NCBI GenBank assembly: GCA_015491735.1
Contig: WFVH01000079.1
Location: 1 to 36,052 of the forward strand
Source of the DNA: Gammaproteobacteria bacterium
Lineage (GTDB): Bacteria; Pseudomonadota; Gammaproteobacteria; Thiohalospirales; Thiohalospiraceae
Direction of reading: 5' to 3'
DNA: 36,052 nucleotides
Numbering within the stretch: position 1 is the first letter of the stretch; each line of letters starts with the position of its first letter. The position numbers were made by a program, and so were the translations under genes. The notes under the pieces are model-generated. The model had not been told where the DNA came from. It worked only from the letters and a program-made list of their open reading frames with translations, and did not search any database. Positions 17,968 through 25,693 of the stretch are shown here, piece after piece.

Positions 17968-19098
17968 ATGAAAAAGGTTACCATTGTCGGTAGCGGGTTC
18001 GCCGCATTAACCGCTGTTCGGGAGCTGCGAAAAAGAGAGGCAGAAGCCGAGATCACGCTGGTCAGCCCACAAGCCGTATTTGAGTATCTTCCGGGCATCA
18101 TCTGGATTCCGCCGGGGTTGCGGCAAGGGGAGGACTTGCGCATTCCCCTGCAGCGCTTTTTCCAGCGCATGCAGGTGCGGCATTTCGCCGCCGCAGCAAC
18201 AGGCCTGAAGGACGGTGGGCGGACGCTGCTGACCGAAAGGGGAGAGGTGATCAATGACGGCTTGCTGATCTGCTCCGGCGGCCGTTTCCTCAAGAAACTG
18301 CCAGGAATCGAACATGCTATCACCCCCTGTGAGGGTATTGCGGCTGCGGAGCGTATCCGCGACCGGTTGCGCGAATTGCGAAGTGGCACCATTGCCATAG
18401 GTTTTGGAGGCAACCCCAAAGAGCCAGCAGCAATGCGCGGTGGTCCCATGTTCGAATTTCTGTTCGGGATTGATCAGCAGTTGCGCCGGGAGGGGCGGCG
18501 TGAAAATTTCCGGTTGGTTTTCTTTACTCCCGGTGAGAAACCAGGGCAACGGCTTGGACCCAAAGCCGTCGAGGGCCTGCTGCGGGAGATGAAAAAACGA
18601 AACATCGATACGCATCTTGGCTACAAGATTAAAGCGTTTACGCAGAGCAAGGTCATAACCGAGGGAGGAGAGTTCGATACCGACCTTACTCTTTTCATGC
18701 CGGGTATGACGGGGAATCTTTGGTTCGACAATAGCGAACTGCCGCGCTCTCCGGGTGGTTTGATCCAGGCTGATCGGCACTGCAGGGTGTCCGGGATGGA
18801 AAAAGTCTATGTGGCGGGCGACTCCGGTAGTTTCCCCGGCCCGGAGTGGATGCCAAAGCAGGCCCATATGGCGGATCTGCAGGCCAGGGCGGCTGCCACC
18901 AATCTGGTTGCAGAGCTTCGGGGTGAGCCTGCCGAGGCAACGTTCCGGGCTGAACTGGTTTGTATCGTGGATAGTCAGCGTGCCGGCATGTTGGTGACCC
19001 GTACCGAAAGCAGGAACTTTATGCTTCCTCCCATGCGCCTGCTGCACTGGGTAAAGCGGGCCTACGAATGGTGGTATCTGCGGCAATACCGTAATTGA
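17968..19098 (+). CDS. FAD-dependent sulfide:quinone-oxidoreductase-like flavoprotein
   Basis: A 376-residue pyridine-nucleotide-disulfide-reductase-fold protein. The N-terminal FAD-binding motif is VGSGFAALTAVREL (7-20), then LLICSGGRF (99-107), and the second FAD segment VYVAGDSGSFPGPEWMPKQA (280-299). The C-terminus WVKRAYEWWYL (361-371) is amphipathic and aromatic, as in monotopic membrane reductases that reach the quinone pool. Cysteines 102, 121, 272 and 332 are present; 121 (TPCEG) and 332 (ELVCIVDS) are the best candidates for the redox pair. Inference: oxidises sulfide or polysulfide with electron transfer to quinone. Subtype is uncertain, and NADH dehydrogenase-like function is not excluded. 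The start ATG 17968 is preferred over an open upstream extension because MKKVTIVGSG begins the fold. Confidence 0.82.
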   Translation: MKKVTIVGSGFAALTAVRELRKREAEAEITLVSPQAVFEYLPGIIWIPPGLRQGEDLRIPLQRFFQRMQVRHFAAAATGLKDGGRTLLTERGEVINDGLLICSGGRFLKKLPGIEHAITPCEGIAAAERIRDRLRELRSGTIAIGFGGNPKEPAAMRGGPMFEFLFGIDQQLRREGRRENFRLVFFTPGEKPGQRLGPKAVEGLLREMKKRNIDTHLGYKIKAFTQSKVITEGGEFDTDLTLFMPGMTGNLWFDNSELPRSPGGLIQADRHCRVSGMEKVYVAGDSGSFPGPEWMPKQAHMADLQARAAATNLVAELRGEPAEATFRAELVCIVDSQRAGMLVTRTESRNFMLPPMRLLHWVKRAYEWWYLRQYRN

Positions 19099-19182
19099 CC
19101 CGGCACTCGCCCGTTGTGTGCCGGTTCGCTGCAAGGCAGCGCAAACAGCACGGCTGAATACGACATATTATGTGGCCGGGTT

Positions 19183-19334
19183 GTAACTATTCAGCGTAGT
19201 ATAAAACAAGCCGGTAACTGTTCAGCTCACCCCTGAAATCCGTCAGTTCAAGGCGAAAAATGGGAGTTTACGGGTGTAAATGACCCTTTTTCAACGCAGA
19301 AATGGCGGATTTCAGGGGTGAGCTGAATAGTTAC
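19183..19334 (-). mobile_element. 152-bp miniature inverted-repeat element, copy 3 (reversed)
   Basis: The same element on the minus strand. Outer 13-bp ends are at 19183-19195 and 19322-19334. The 8-bp repeat GCCGGGTT flanks it at 19175-19182 and 19336-19343, with one extra C at 19335. Its inner arm GTAACTGTTCAGCTCACCCC matches the outer arm of the other end, so this copy is close to a long imperfect palindrome. It ends 32 bases before the rubrerythrin start. Confidence 0.92.
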
Positions 19335-19366
19335 CGCCGGGTTAATAATAATGCAGGAGAGAAGCG

Positions 19367-19945
19367 ATGGCGAAGCAAATCAAGGGTACCCGGACGGAAA
19401 AAAATCTGCTGATTTCATTTGCAGGTGAGTCTCAGGCGCGAAACCGATACGCTTACTTTGCGGGCGTAGCGAAAAAGGAGGGGCTGGTTCAGATTGCCCA
19501 TATCTTTGAAGAGACAGCCAATCAGGAGAAAGAGCACGCGAAGCGTTTTTTCAAGTTTCTCGAAGGGGGAGATGTAGAAATCATCCAGGCATTTCCTGCT
19601 GGAGTCATCGGCACGACGTTGGAGAATCTGCGGGCTGCGGCAGCCGGAGAAGAGCATGAGTGGAGTGAGATGTATCCCGGCTTCGCTGAAATTGCCCGGG
19701 CAGAAGGTTTCGACACCATCGCCGCGGCTTTCGACGCCATCTCTGTTGCCGAAAAGCAACATGGCAAGCGTTACAGGGAACTGGCAGACAATCTGGAAGC
19801 CGGCAGGGTATTCAGGCGTAATGGCAGCGTGGTATGGCGCTGCAGGAACTGCGGTTATCTGCACGAGGGGAAAGAGGCGCCGCTATCTTGTCCTGCTTGT
19901 ATACATCCGCAGGCCTATTTCGAACTTCTGGGGGAGAACTGGTAG
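19367..19945 (+). CDS. rbr: Rubrerythrin
   Basis: A 192-residue peroxidase of oxidative-stress defence, which reduces hydrogen peroxide with electrons from rubredoxin-type partners. The N-terminal ferritin-like four-helix domain has the di-iron ligands in ESQARNRYAY, EETANQEKEHAKRF, EEHEWSEMYPGF and EKQHGKRY. The C-terminal rubredoxin-like domain has CRNCGYLHEG and CPACIHP, two CxxC pairs for one iron. GGAGAGAAGCG precedes the ATG at 19367. Miniature-element copy 3 ends just upstream, so the promoter lies in or behind that element. It converges with arfB with a 5-base gap. Confidence 0.95.
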   Translation: MAKQIKGTRTEKNLLISFAGESQARNRYAYFAGVAKKEGLVQIAHIFEETANQEKEHAKRFFKFLEGGDVEIIQAFPAGVIGTTLENLRAAAAGEEHEWSEMYPGFAEIARAEGFDTIAAAFDAISVAEKQHGKRYRELADNLEAGRVFRRNGSVVWRCRNCGYLHEGKEAPLSCPACIHPQAYFELLGENW

Positions 19946-19950
19946 CGGAG

Positions 19951-20373
19951 TTACTCCCATCTGCCAGAAATCTTTCGCCGTAGCAGCTTTGTGCGGCCAT
20001 GCCTGATTTTGCTCTCGATGCGTTTTTGTTGCGAGCGGCGGCTTGGTTTGGTGGCGACTCGCTGTTTGCGGTAAGTCAACGCGCTGCTAATCAGTTGCTG
20101 GAGCCGCAGTAGTGCTTCTTCGCGGTTTTTGTCCCGGCTGCGGTGCTGTTGCGCCTTGATGACGATGACCCCTCTTTTGCTCAAGCGCCGATCCGGCAAA
20201 GCCAACAGGCGCCTCTTGTAGTGCTCCGGCAGGGATGAGGCGGCGACATTGAAGCGTAGATGAACGGCGCTGGATACCTTGTTGACATTCTGCCCACCCG
20301 CGCCCCGGGCGCGGATCGCACTGATTTCGATTTCGCTATCGGGGATGGTGAGCCGATGGTTGATTTTGAGCAT
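19951..20373 (-). CDS. arfB: Alternative ribosome-rescue factor ArfB (YaeJ-type)
   Basis: A 140-residue protein with a release-factor-like domain (about 8-100) containing RARGAGGQNVNKVSSAVHLRF; the GGQ motif hydrolyses peptidyl-tRNA. The basic C-terminal tail (KPSRRSQQKRIESKIRHGRTKLLRRK) inserts into the mRNA channel of a stalled ribosome in known ArfB. There is no codon-recognition domain. The ATG at 20373 begins MLKINHRLTIP; a longer open frame upstream overlaps the SlyD gene and is not used. The gap to the slyD-type stop is 10 bases, so the two are likely one transcript. Confidence 0.93.
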   Translation of the reverse strand: MLKINHRLTIPDSEIEISAIRARGAGGQNVNKVSSAVHLRFNVAASSLPEHYKRRLLALPDRRLSKRGVIVIKAQQHRSRDKNREEALLRLQQLISSALTYRKQRVATKPSRRSQQKRIESKIRHGRTKLLRRKISGRWE

Positions 20374-20383
20374 GGTCAAGTGG

Positions 20384-20878
20384 TCAGTGCATCTCTTTTC
20401 TGTAGATTTCATCCATCTCCTGGACTTCGCCACTGTGCAGCTCCGCGTCAATGGCCTCCCTGACGCTGAGGATAACCAGGTCGACATCGATACTGAGTCC
20501 GGCAAGGGGGTGGTTGGCGTCGACAGTTACCTGCTCCTCCGTTACCTTGGTTACCGTCACACCCAGCATTCGCTCTTTTTTCCTGGTTTTGAACTGCATG
20601 CCGGGTTTGATCTCTCCCTCGAAATTGAAACGATCCCTGGGGATCTGTTTGACCAGCTTTTCGTCTCTTGTTCCATACGCCTGTTCCGGTTCGAGCGAGA
20701 TGGAGAGCCGCTCGCCCGAGTAGCGCCCCATGAGCGCGGCCTCCAGGCCACCAAGGATCTTTCCCCTGCCCTGAATGAAGGAGAGTGATTCGTTGTCATC
20801 GGATGAGTCGATAATGTTCCCCTGCTTGTCTTTTACGGTGTACTCAATGGTAACGACCCGATCATTGCATATTTTCAT
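20384..20878 (-). CDS. FKBP-type peptidyl-prolyl isomerase, SlyD-like
   Basis: A 164-residue cytoplasmic cis-trans prolyl isomerase and chaperone. The FKBP core has MKICNDRVVTIEYTVKDKQG at the start, FIQGRGKILGGLEAALMG, the EPEQAYGTRDEKLVKQIP segment and VDANHPLAGLSIDVDL. The insert-in-flap region lies between the two parts of the core, as in SlyD and FkpB. The histidine- and cysteine-rich nickel tail of E. coli SlyD is absent. It is transcribed with arfB. Miniature-element copy 4 lies 39 bases upstream of its start, in the probable promoter. Confidence 0.9.
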   Translation of the reverse strand: MKICNDRVVTIEYTVKDKQGNIIDSSDDNESLSFIQGRGKILGGLEAALMGRYSGERLSISLEPEQAYGTRDEKLVKQIPRDRFNFEGEIKPGMQFKTRKKERMLGVTVTKVTEEQVTVDANHPLAGLSIDVDLVILSVREAIDAELHSGEVQEMDEIYRKEMH

Positions 20879-20917
20879 TGGAATACCCTGTGTGGTGGTG
20901 AGTATGGTTTAGAAATG

Positions 20918-21069
20918 GTAACTATTCAGCTCACCCCTGAAATCCGCCATTTCTGCGTTGAAAAAGGGTCATTTACACGCGTAAACTCCCATTTTTCGCC
21001 TTGAACTGACGCATTTCAGGGGCAATCTGAACAGTTACCGGCTTGTTTTATACTATGCTGAATAGTTAC
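20918..21069 (+). mobile_element. 152-bp miniature inverted-repeat element, copy 4
   Basis: Terminal repeats GTAACTATTCAGC (20918-20930) and GCTGAATAGTTAC (21057-21069). The flanks TAGAAATG (20910-20917) and TGGAAATG (21070-21077) match at 7 of 8 positions. It differs from copy 1 at about two positions. It lies upstream of the SlyD gene on the other strand. Confidence 0.92.
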
Positions 21070-21082
21070 TGGAAATGCTGTA

Positions 21083-21154
21083 ATAACTACTCAGCCCGCC
21101 CCCGTTGCAAACGCCCATTTTCGCCCTGGCGTGACCAATTTCAGGGGCAGTTAC
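21083..21154 (+). repeat. Internally deleted relative of the miniature element
   Basis: Starts ATAACTACTCAGC (near-match to the terminal repeat), then shares AAACxCCCATTTTCGCC-type sequence and ATTTCAGGGGCA with the 152-bp element, and ends in GTTAC. About 80 internal bases are missing. It sits 13 bases after copy 4. No direct repeat flanks it. Confidence 0.65.
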
Positions 21155-21222
21155 ATTCAAATTCCACAACTCGCCGAGTCGTTGTGAAATGGTTTACAAG
21201 CTGGCAGGTTAGGGGTGTTTTT

Positions 21223-22362
21223 TCAGGACTTGCCGATGAGTCGTCTGTTGTATCCGTTCACCCTTTCATCTACCCGGATTGTCTGCCCGTTTTTGGTTGT
21301 CTGAGACAGCTCCTCCTCTTCCTGCGGAAATATTACCAGATGATCGAGGTTCAGGCGGATACCAATTCGTTCTCCGATCTGGTGGTTGTGATGGCTCGGG
21401 GCGAGGCACAGTACCCGGGTTTCATTGTTCAGTTGAAGTGTATAGAGGTGGCTGGCTCCACGGAACAGCCGGTTGACCACGCGGGCGCGTACCGGGCTTT
21501 GATCATCATGAATAATGTCGTCCGGCCGGATTAGCAGCTCGACTTCACTTCCCGGTGGTAACCGCCGGGATAGCTCGCCACTGATCTCTCCCAGCTCCGT
21601 TTGCAGGGTCTGCTCATTCACCACGCGGGCATCCACCAGTACCCCCTGCCCGATAAAGTCAGCTACAAAGCGGCTCTGAGGGCGGTGGTAAAGATCAAAG
21701 GCGCTGTCCCACTGTAACAGCCGTCCCTTGTTCATTACGCCGATGTTGTCGGCAAAGGCGAATGCCTCATGCTGGTCGTGGGTAACCAGCATGGCGGTGA
21801 TTTTGTCCTTGTTGAGAATGTTGCGTACCTCCTGTACCAGCTGTTCGCGCCGCTCCATGTCCTGACTGCTGAACGGTTCATCCAATAGCAGGAGGGCGGG
21901 CCGTGGGGCCATGGCGCGGATCAGGGCGATGCGTTGCTGCTGGCCTCCGGAGAGCTGATGTGGGTAGCAGCGGCGCAGGGAACTCATATCGACCAGTTCG
22001 AGCAGTTCGCCAATACGCTGGTTGATTGCCGGACGGGGCTGGCCGCGCATGCCAAAAGCGATGTTTCCAGCGACGGTCAGGTGGGGGAACAGCGCCAGAT
22101 CCTGAAACACCATGCCGATACCGCGCTTTTCAGGCGGCGTGCTGTCTTGGGTGGTGGCGATAGCCGCCCCATGCAGACGGATTGCACCGCTGTCGGGTTG
22201 CTCGAATCCGGCGATGGTGCGCAGCAGGGTGGTTTTTCCACATCCGCTGGGACCCACCAGACAGGCGAGTTCACCGGATTGCAGTGCCAGATCTATTTCC
22301 TTGACGACAGTTTTCCCTCCCAGCCGGACGGAAAGGCCGGTGATTTCAAGCTGGTTTCGCAT
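21223..22362 (-). CDS. Iron(III) ABC transporter ATP-binding protein (FbpC-like)
   Basis: A 379-residue importer ATPase. Walker A GPSGCGKT (37-44), Q-loop region GMVFQDLALFPHLTVAGNIAFGM, signature LSGGQQQR, Walker B LLLLDEPF with the H-loop TAMLVTHDQHEAF, and a C-terminal TOBE region (about 235-345, with VELLIRPDDI) as in FbpC/PotA. The start ATG 22362 (MRNQLEITG) overlaps the permease 3' end by about 17 bases, implying coupling. It energises the permease next to it. Substrate iron is inferred from the neighbours and the Fur box; a 40-residue or so C-terminal tail is unusual. Confidence 0.9.
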   Translation of the reverse strand: MRNQLEITGLSVRLGGKTVVKEIDLALQSGELACLVGPSGCGKTTLLRTIAGFEQPDSGAIRLHGAAIATTQDSTPPEKRGIGMVFQDLALFPHLTVAGNIAFGMRGQPRPAINQRIGELLELVDMSSLRRCYPHQLSGGQQQRIALIRAMAPRPALLLLDEPFSSQDMERREQLVQEVRNILNKDKITAMLVTHDQHEAFAFADNIGVMNKGRLLQWDSAFDLYHRPQSRFVADFIGQGVLVDARVVNEQTLQTELGEISGELSRRLPPGSEVELLIRPDDIIHDDQSPVRARVVNRLFRGASHLYTLQLNNETRVLCLAPSHHNHQIGERIGIRLNLDHLVIFPQEEEELSQTTKNGQTIRVDERVNGYNRRLIGKS

Positions 22363-24046
22363 GGCCGGGCCTTGAGTGAGCAATGGTAACGCTGAGCAGT
22401 ATAACCGGAATGATGCCGACCAGTACGATGGTCAGCGCAGCGGTGGAGGCGTCCGCCAGGCGCTCATCCGAAGCCAGCTCATAGGTGCGCACCGCCAGGG
22501 TGTTGAAGTTGAAGGGGCGCAGTACCAGGGTGGCGGGCAGCTCCTTGAGGACATCCACGAATACAATCAGCAGTGCCGTCAGCAAGCTGCCGCGGATCAG
22601 GGGGAGGTGAACCCGGCGTACCGTGCCCAATCTGCTCTGCCCCATCGACCAGGCGGCCTCGTCCATGGATGGCTTGACCCGGCTCAGCCCGGCTTCCACG
22701 GTTTGCAGCGATACGGTGAGAAAGCGCACCAGATAGGCGAACAGCAGAATGAACAGCGTACCGCTGAGCAGCAGGCCGGTGCTGACTCCAAACCGGTCAC
22801 GCATCCAGCTATCGAGTGTATTGTCCAGCCACCCGAAGGGGATGAGCACGCCGATGGCAATCACCATGCCGGGGATGGCGTATCCCATCCCGGCTATTCG
22901 CACCAGTCCGCGCAGCCAGCGGGTGGGGTGCAGCCGTTTGCCGTAGCCGAGCAGCAGGGCGGCAAACAGCGCCGTTACGGCGGCAATCCCTGCCAGAGTG
23001 AAACTGTTCACGGCCAGGGTGTAAAAGCTGGCATCAACCATCTGCTCCCAGGTCTGGATTGCCCACAGGCCCAGCTGGGCCACCGGCAGCAGAAACCCAA
23101 ACAGCAGCGGCAGCAGGCAGACGGTGGTGGCGGACCAGGCGCCGAGCCTGCCCAGCCGCTGTTCCGGCAGGGGTCGATAGCGGTTGGTGGCGTGGTGAAA
23201 GCGCGCTTGGCGGCGTGACCAGCGCTCGAGCAGAATCAGGCTGAATACGAACAGCATCAGCAGTGCCGCCAGTTGCGCAGCGGCCACCTCATCATAGAGA
23301 CCGTACCAGGTGCGGAAAATCCCGGTGGTGAAGGTGCTGACTCCAAAGTAGTCAACCGTGCCGAAATCGGCCAGGGTTTCCATCAGCGCCAGCGACAGCC
23401 CGACCACGATGGCCGGCCGCGCCAGCGGCAGCGCCACGGAAAAGAAGCTGCGCCAGGGGCCGCAGCCAAGTAGACGGCTGGCCTCCAGTGCGCATACCGA
23501 CTGCTCCAGAAAAGCCGCCCGCGCCAGCAGATAGACGTAAGGGTAGAGCACCAGTGACAGCACCACTATCGCTCCGCCGATGGAGCGGATCTCCGGAAAC
23601 CAGTAATCACCATAACCCAGACCAAAGGCGCTGCGAATCCAGCCCTGCAGCGGCCCGGCCGGTTCCAACATGCCGGTGTAGGTGTAGGCAAGAATATAGG
23701 CCGGAAATGCCAGCGGCAGCAGCAGCGCCCAGATGAACAGCCGGCAGCCTGGAAAGCGGTACATGCTGGTCAGCCAGGCGGTGGTAATGCCAATGCTGCC
23801 CGCGCCAACGGCAACACCGGCCATCAACAGCAGCGAGTTGCGGATATAGTCGCCAAGCACGGTGTCTGCCAGATGCTGCCAGGTGCCGCTGCCGGGGTGG
23901 AACAGATAGCCGAGCACGGTGAGAATCGGCGTCATCACCAGCAGCGCGGTCAGGGTTGCCGCCGTTGTCCATGGTGATGGCCAACGCAAGTGAAAAGCTG
24001 GGGAACCGCCAGTGGCGGGTGAATTCCGGAAGGTGAGATGACTCAT
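22346..24046 (-). CDS. Iron(III) ABC transporter permease (FbpB-like)
   Basis: A 566-residue permease made of two fused six-helix MetI-type halves, about 12 membrane segments. The EAA-type loops are ALEASRLLGCGPWRSFFSVALP (first half) and MDEAAWSMGQSRLGTVRRVHLP (second half), which contact the ATPase. This two-in-one form is the FbpB/SfuB/HitB pattern. The start MSHLTFRNS at 24046 is chosen; a 45-residue extension upstream is Cys/His/Pro-rich and unlikely. It sits between the binding protein, 288 bases upstream, and the ATPase. The 288-base gap (24047-24334) holds nothing I can support. Confidence 0.92.
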   Translation of the reverse strand: MSHLTFRNSPATGGSPAFHLRWPSPWTTAATLTALLVMTPILTVLGYLFHPGSGTWQHLADTVLGDYIRNSLLLMAGVAVGAGSIGITTAWLTSMYRFPGCRLFIWALLLPLAFPAYILAYTYTGMLEPAGPLQGWIRSAFGLGYGDYWFPEIRSIGGAIVVLSLVLYPYVYLLARAAFLEQSVCALEASRLLGCGPWRSFFSVALPLARPAIVVGLSLALMETLADFGTVDYFGVSTFTTGIFRTWYGLYDEVAAAQLAALLMLFVFSLILLERWSRRQARFHHATNRYRPLPEQRLGRLGAWSATTVCLLPLLFGFLLPVAQLGLWAIQTWEQMVDASFYTLAVNSFTLAGIAAVTALFAALLLGYGKRLHPTRWLRGLVRIAGMGYAIPGMVIAIGVLIPFGWLDNTLDSWMRDRFGVSTGLLLSGTLFILLFAYLVRFLTVSLQTVEAGLSRVKPSMDEAAWSMGQSRLGTVRRVHLPLIRGSLLTALLIVFVDVLKELPATLVLRPFNFNTLAVRTYELASDERLADASTAALTIVLVGIIPVILLSVTIAHSRPGHAKPA

Positions 24047-24334
24047 CGTTATCTGTTTACCTGCAGTGCGGATAACGGGGAGGAACCGGTTGTTGCAGGA
24101 GTGCTGCTGCGGCGCCTCCTGGTCTTGCCGTGGGCAGGTGCACGACGGATGGGCGTCAGGGAATCTGTAGTAGTCCGGCAACCGAACAGGCCGGCTTCAG
24201 CCGTCGTGTGCGCACATGCAGCAAGGCATTGGAGCGCCGTTGCGGCACTCCCTGCGAGCCGCGCCAAGTTTGTTGTCCTGAAGCCGGTATATCCGGTTGC
24301 CGGGTCAACAACAGCCCGGCCACCGGTGAATCTG

Positions 24335-25357
24335 TCAACGCCAGCCGACGCGATCAAAAATCTTTACCGCTGTGACGTTATGGATTCCCAACTCGCCCAT
24401 ATCGAGGCTGTCCTCCTTGAAAGGGTAGCCCCATGACTTAACCACCGGGCTGACCTCGATTCCGTTCTTTACGGGGTATTCATAGTTGCTGCTGGCGTAC
24501 CATTTTTGCGCCTCATCGCTGACCATGAACTCCAGCAGTCTGAGGGCGTTGCCACGGTTTGCGGCATTTTTTGTGATGCCGGCGCCGCTGATATTGATAT
24601 GCGTGCCCCGATCATCCTGGTTGGGGAAAAACAGCGCAACTTTGGCTGCCGCATCACGCTCATCCTGCCTGCTGGAGGCCAGCATGTTGCCCAGATAATA
24701 GCTGTTTACCACGGCGATATCACACTCCCCGATTGCGACCGCCTTGATCTGGGCGCGGTCGTTGCCGCGCGGGGGGCGGGCCATATTGGCCACTACCCCG
24801 GCAGCCCATTTTTCCGCGGCAGCTTCACCGTGGTGTGCAATCAGTGAGGCGAGCAGCGACTGGTTATAGATGTTGCCGGATGAGCGGATACAGATCTTGC
24901 CTTTCCACTTTGGGTTGGCCAGATCCTCGTAGCTGGATAGCATCTCCGGTTTCACCCGCTGTTTGCTGTAGACGATAACGCGGGCGCGTTTGGAGAGTCC
25001 AAACCATTGGTTGTCACCGTCGCGCAGATGGCCGGGTATGGCGCGGCTCAATACCTTGCTCTCCACCGGTTGCAGCAGCCCCGCCTGTTTGGCGACATGA
25101 AGGCGTCCCGCGTCAACGGTCAGAAACAGATCGGCAGGGGTGTTGCGTCCCTCGGCCTGCAGCCGCTTCAGCAGAGCACTGGCCTTGCCGGTAACCAGGT
25201 TTACCCTGATACCGGTTTCGCTGGTGAACTGATTCAACAGCGGTTTGATCAGGTTCTCTTTACGCGCCGAGTAGAGGTTGACCTCGCCGCTGGCCAGGGC
25301 TGGCCCCCAGGCAAGAAAGAGCATAGCGATAACGAACGGTGTCAGACTGTTTTTCAT
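24335..25357 (-). CDS. Periplasmic iron(III)-binding protein (FbpA/FutA-like)
   Basis: A 340-residue binding protein with a signal peptide ending near ALA (residue 22). It starts EVNLYSARKENLIKPLL, the usual beginning of the Fbp/Fut class, and carries the tandem tyrosines NSYYLGN (about residue 219) that ligate ferric iron, together with an EYPVKNG segment near the end. It delivers Fe3+ to the permease and ATPase downstream. A Fur box lies 47 bases upstream of its start, so expression should rise in iron shortage. Confidence 0.92.
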   Translation of the reverse strand: MKNSLTPFVIAMLFLAWGPALASGEVNLYSARKENLIKPLLNQFTSETGIRVNLVTGKASALLKRLQAEGRNTPADLFLTVDAGRLHVAKQAGLLQPVESKVLSRAIPGHLRDGDNQWFGLSKRARVIVYSKQRVKPEMLSSYEDLANPKWKGKICIRSSGNIYNQSLLASLIAHHGEAAAEKWAAGVVANMARPPRGNDRAQIKAVAIGECDIAVVNSYYLGNMLASSRQDERDAAAKVALFFPNQDDRGTHINISGAGITKNAANRGNALRLLEFMVSDEAQKWYASSNYEYPVKNGIEVSPVVKSWGYPFKEDSLDMGELGIHNVTAVKIFDRVGWR

Positions 25358-25403
25358 GTTGAAGAGATTCCCCTCCCCATTTTACGTTTGCGCATGTTGT
25401 TGA

Positions 25404-25418
25404 TGATAATCGTTATCA
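25404..25418 (-). promoter_or_regulatory. Fur box upstream of fbpABC-type operon
   Basis: TGATAATCGTTATCA matches the 7-1-7 consensus TGATAATNATTATCA at 14 of 15 positions. It lies 47 bases before the start of the iron-binding protein and between it and the divergent porin gene, so it may also affect the porin. Fur is an iron-loaded repressor. Confidence 0.88.
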
Positions 25419-25530
25419 TTTATTTTTGCAACGGTTACCCGGTTAATGGTGGCGGGGTTAATACGGTAGGGGGCGGATGATGACGAACCGCAATTTTCTG
25501 TTGTCAACTTGTGATATTTCTGTAACAATT

Positions 25531-25657
25531 TTAAGATAAAAATATAGAAATAGAACTAAGCATTAATTCCCTCAAGTGTCCATAACCGGAGTCAAGTTGG
25601 CCGAAGCGCATCGGCAAGGGGGTTTTCCCATTCCCGGAAAGGACAATTTTATCTTAA
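25531..25657. promoter_or_regulatory. Inverted repeat in the porin leader
   Basis: TTAAGATAAAA (25531-25541) and TTTTATCTTAA (25647-25657) are an 11-bp perfect inverted repeat, each next to ACAATTTT, in an AT-rich leader upstream of the porin. It could be an operator pair or a long-range RNA stem. The rest of 25419-25693 shows no gene. Confidence 0.35.
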
Positions 25658-25693
25658 TAAATAACTTTAAAACTGGCGAGGAGGAGTTTGATT

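Noticed and set aside
18007-19134. 375-codon minus-strand frame opposite the flavoprotein
   Set aside because: It has no motif and mirrors the coding pattern of the plus-strand gene.
21165-21187. Terminator of the iron ABC operon
   Set aside because: The CACAAC...GTTGTG stem is interrupted and no T-run follows on the minus strand.
24047-24181. N-terminal extension of the iron permease
   Set aside because: The 45 residues are Pro/Cys/His-rich, not membrane-like, and the usual start MSHLTFRNS lies just before the first helix.
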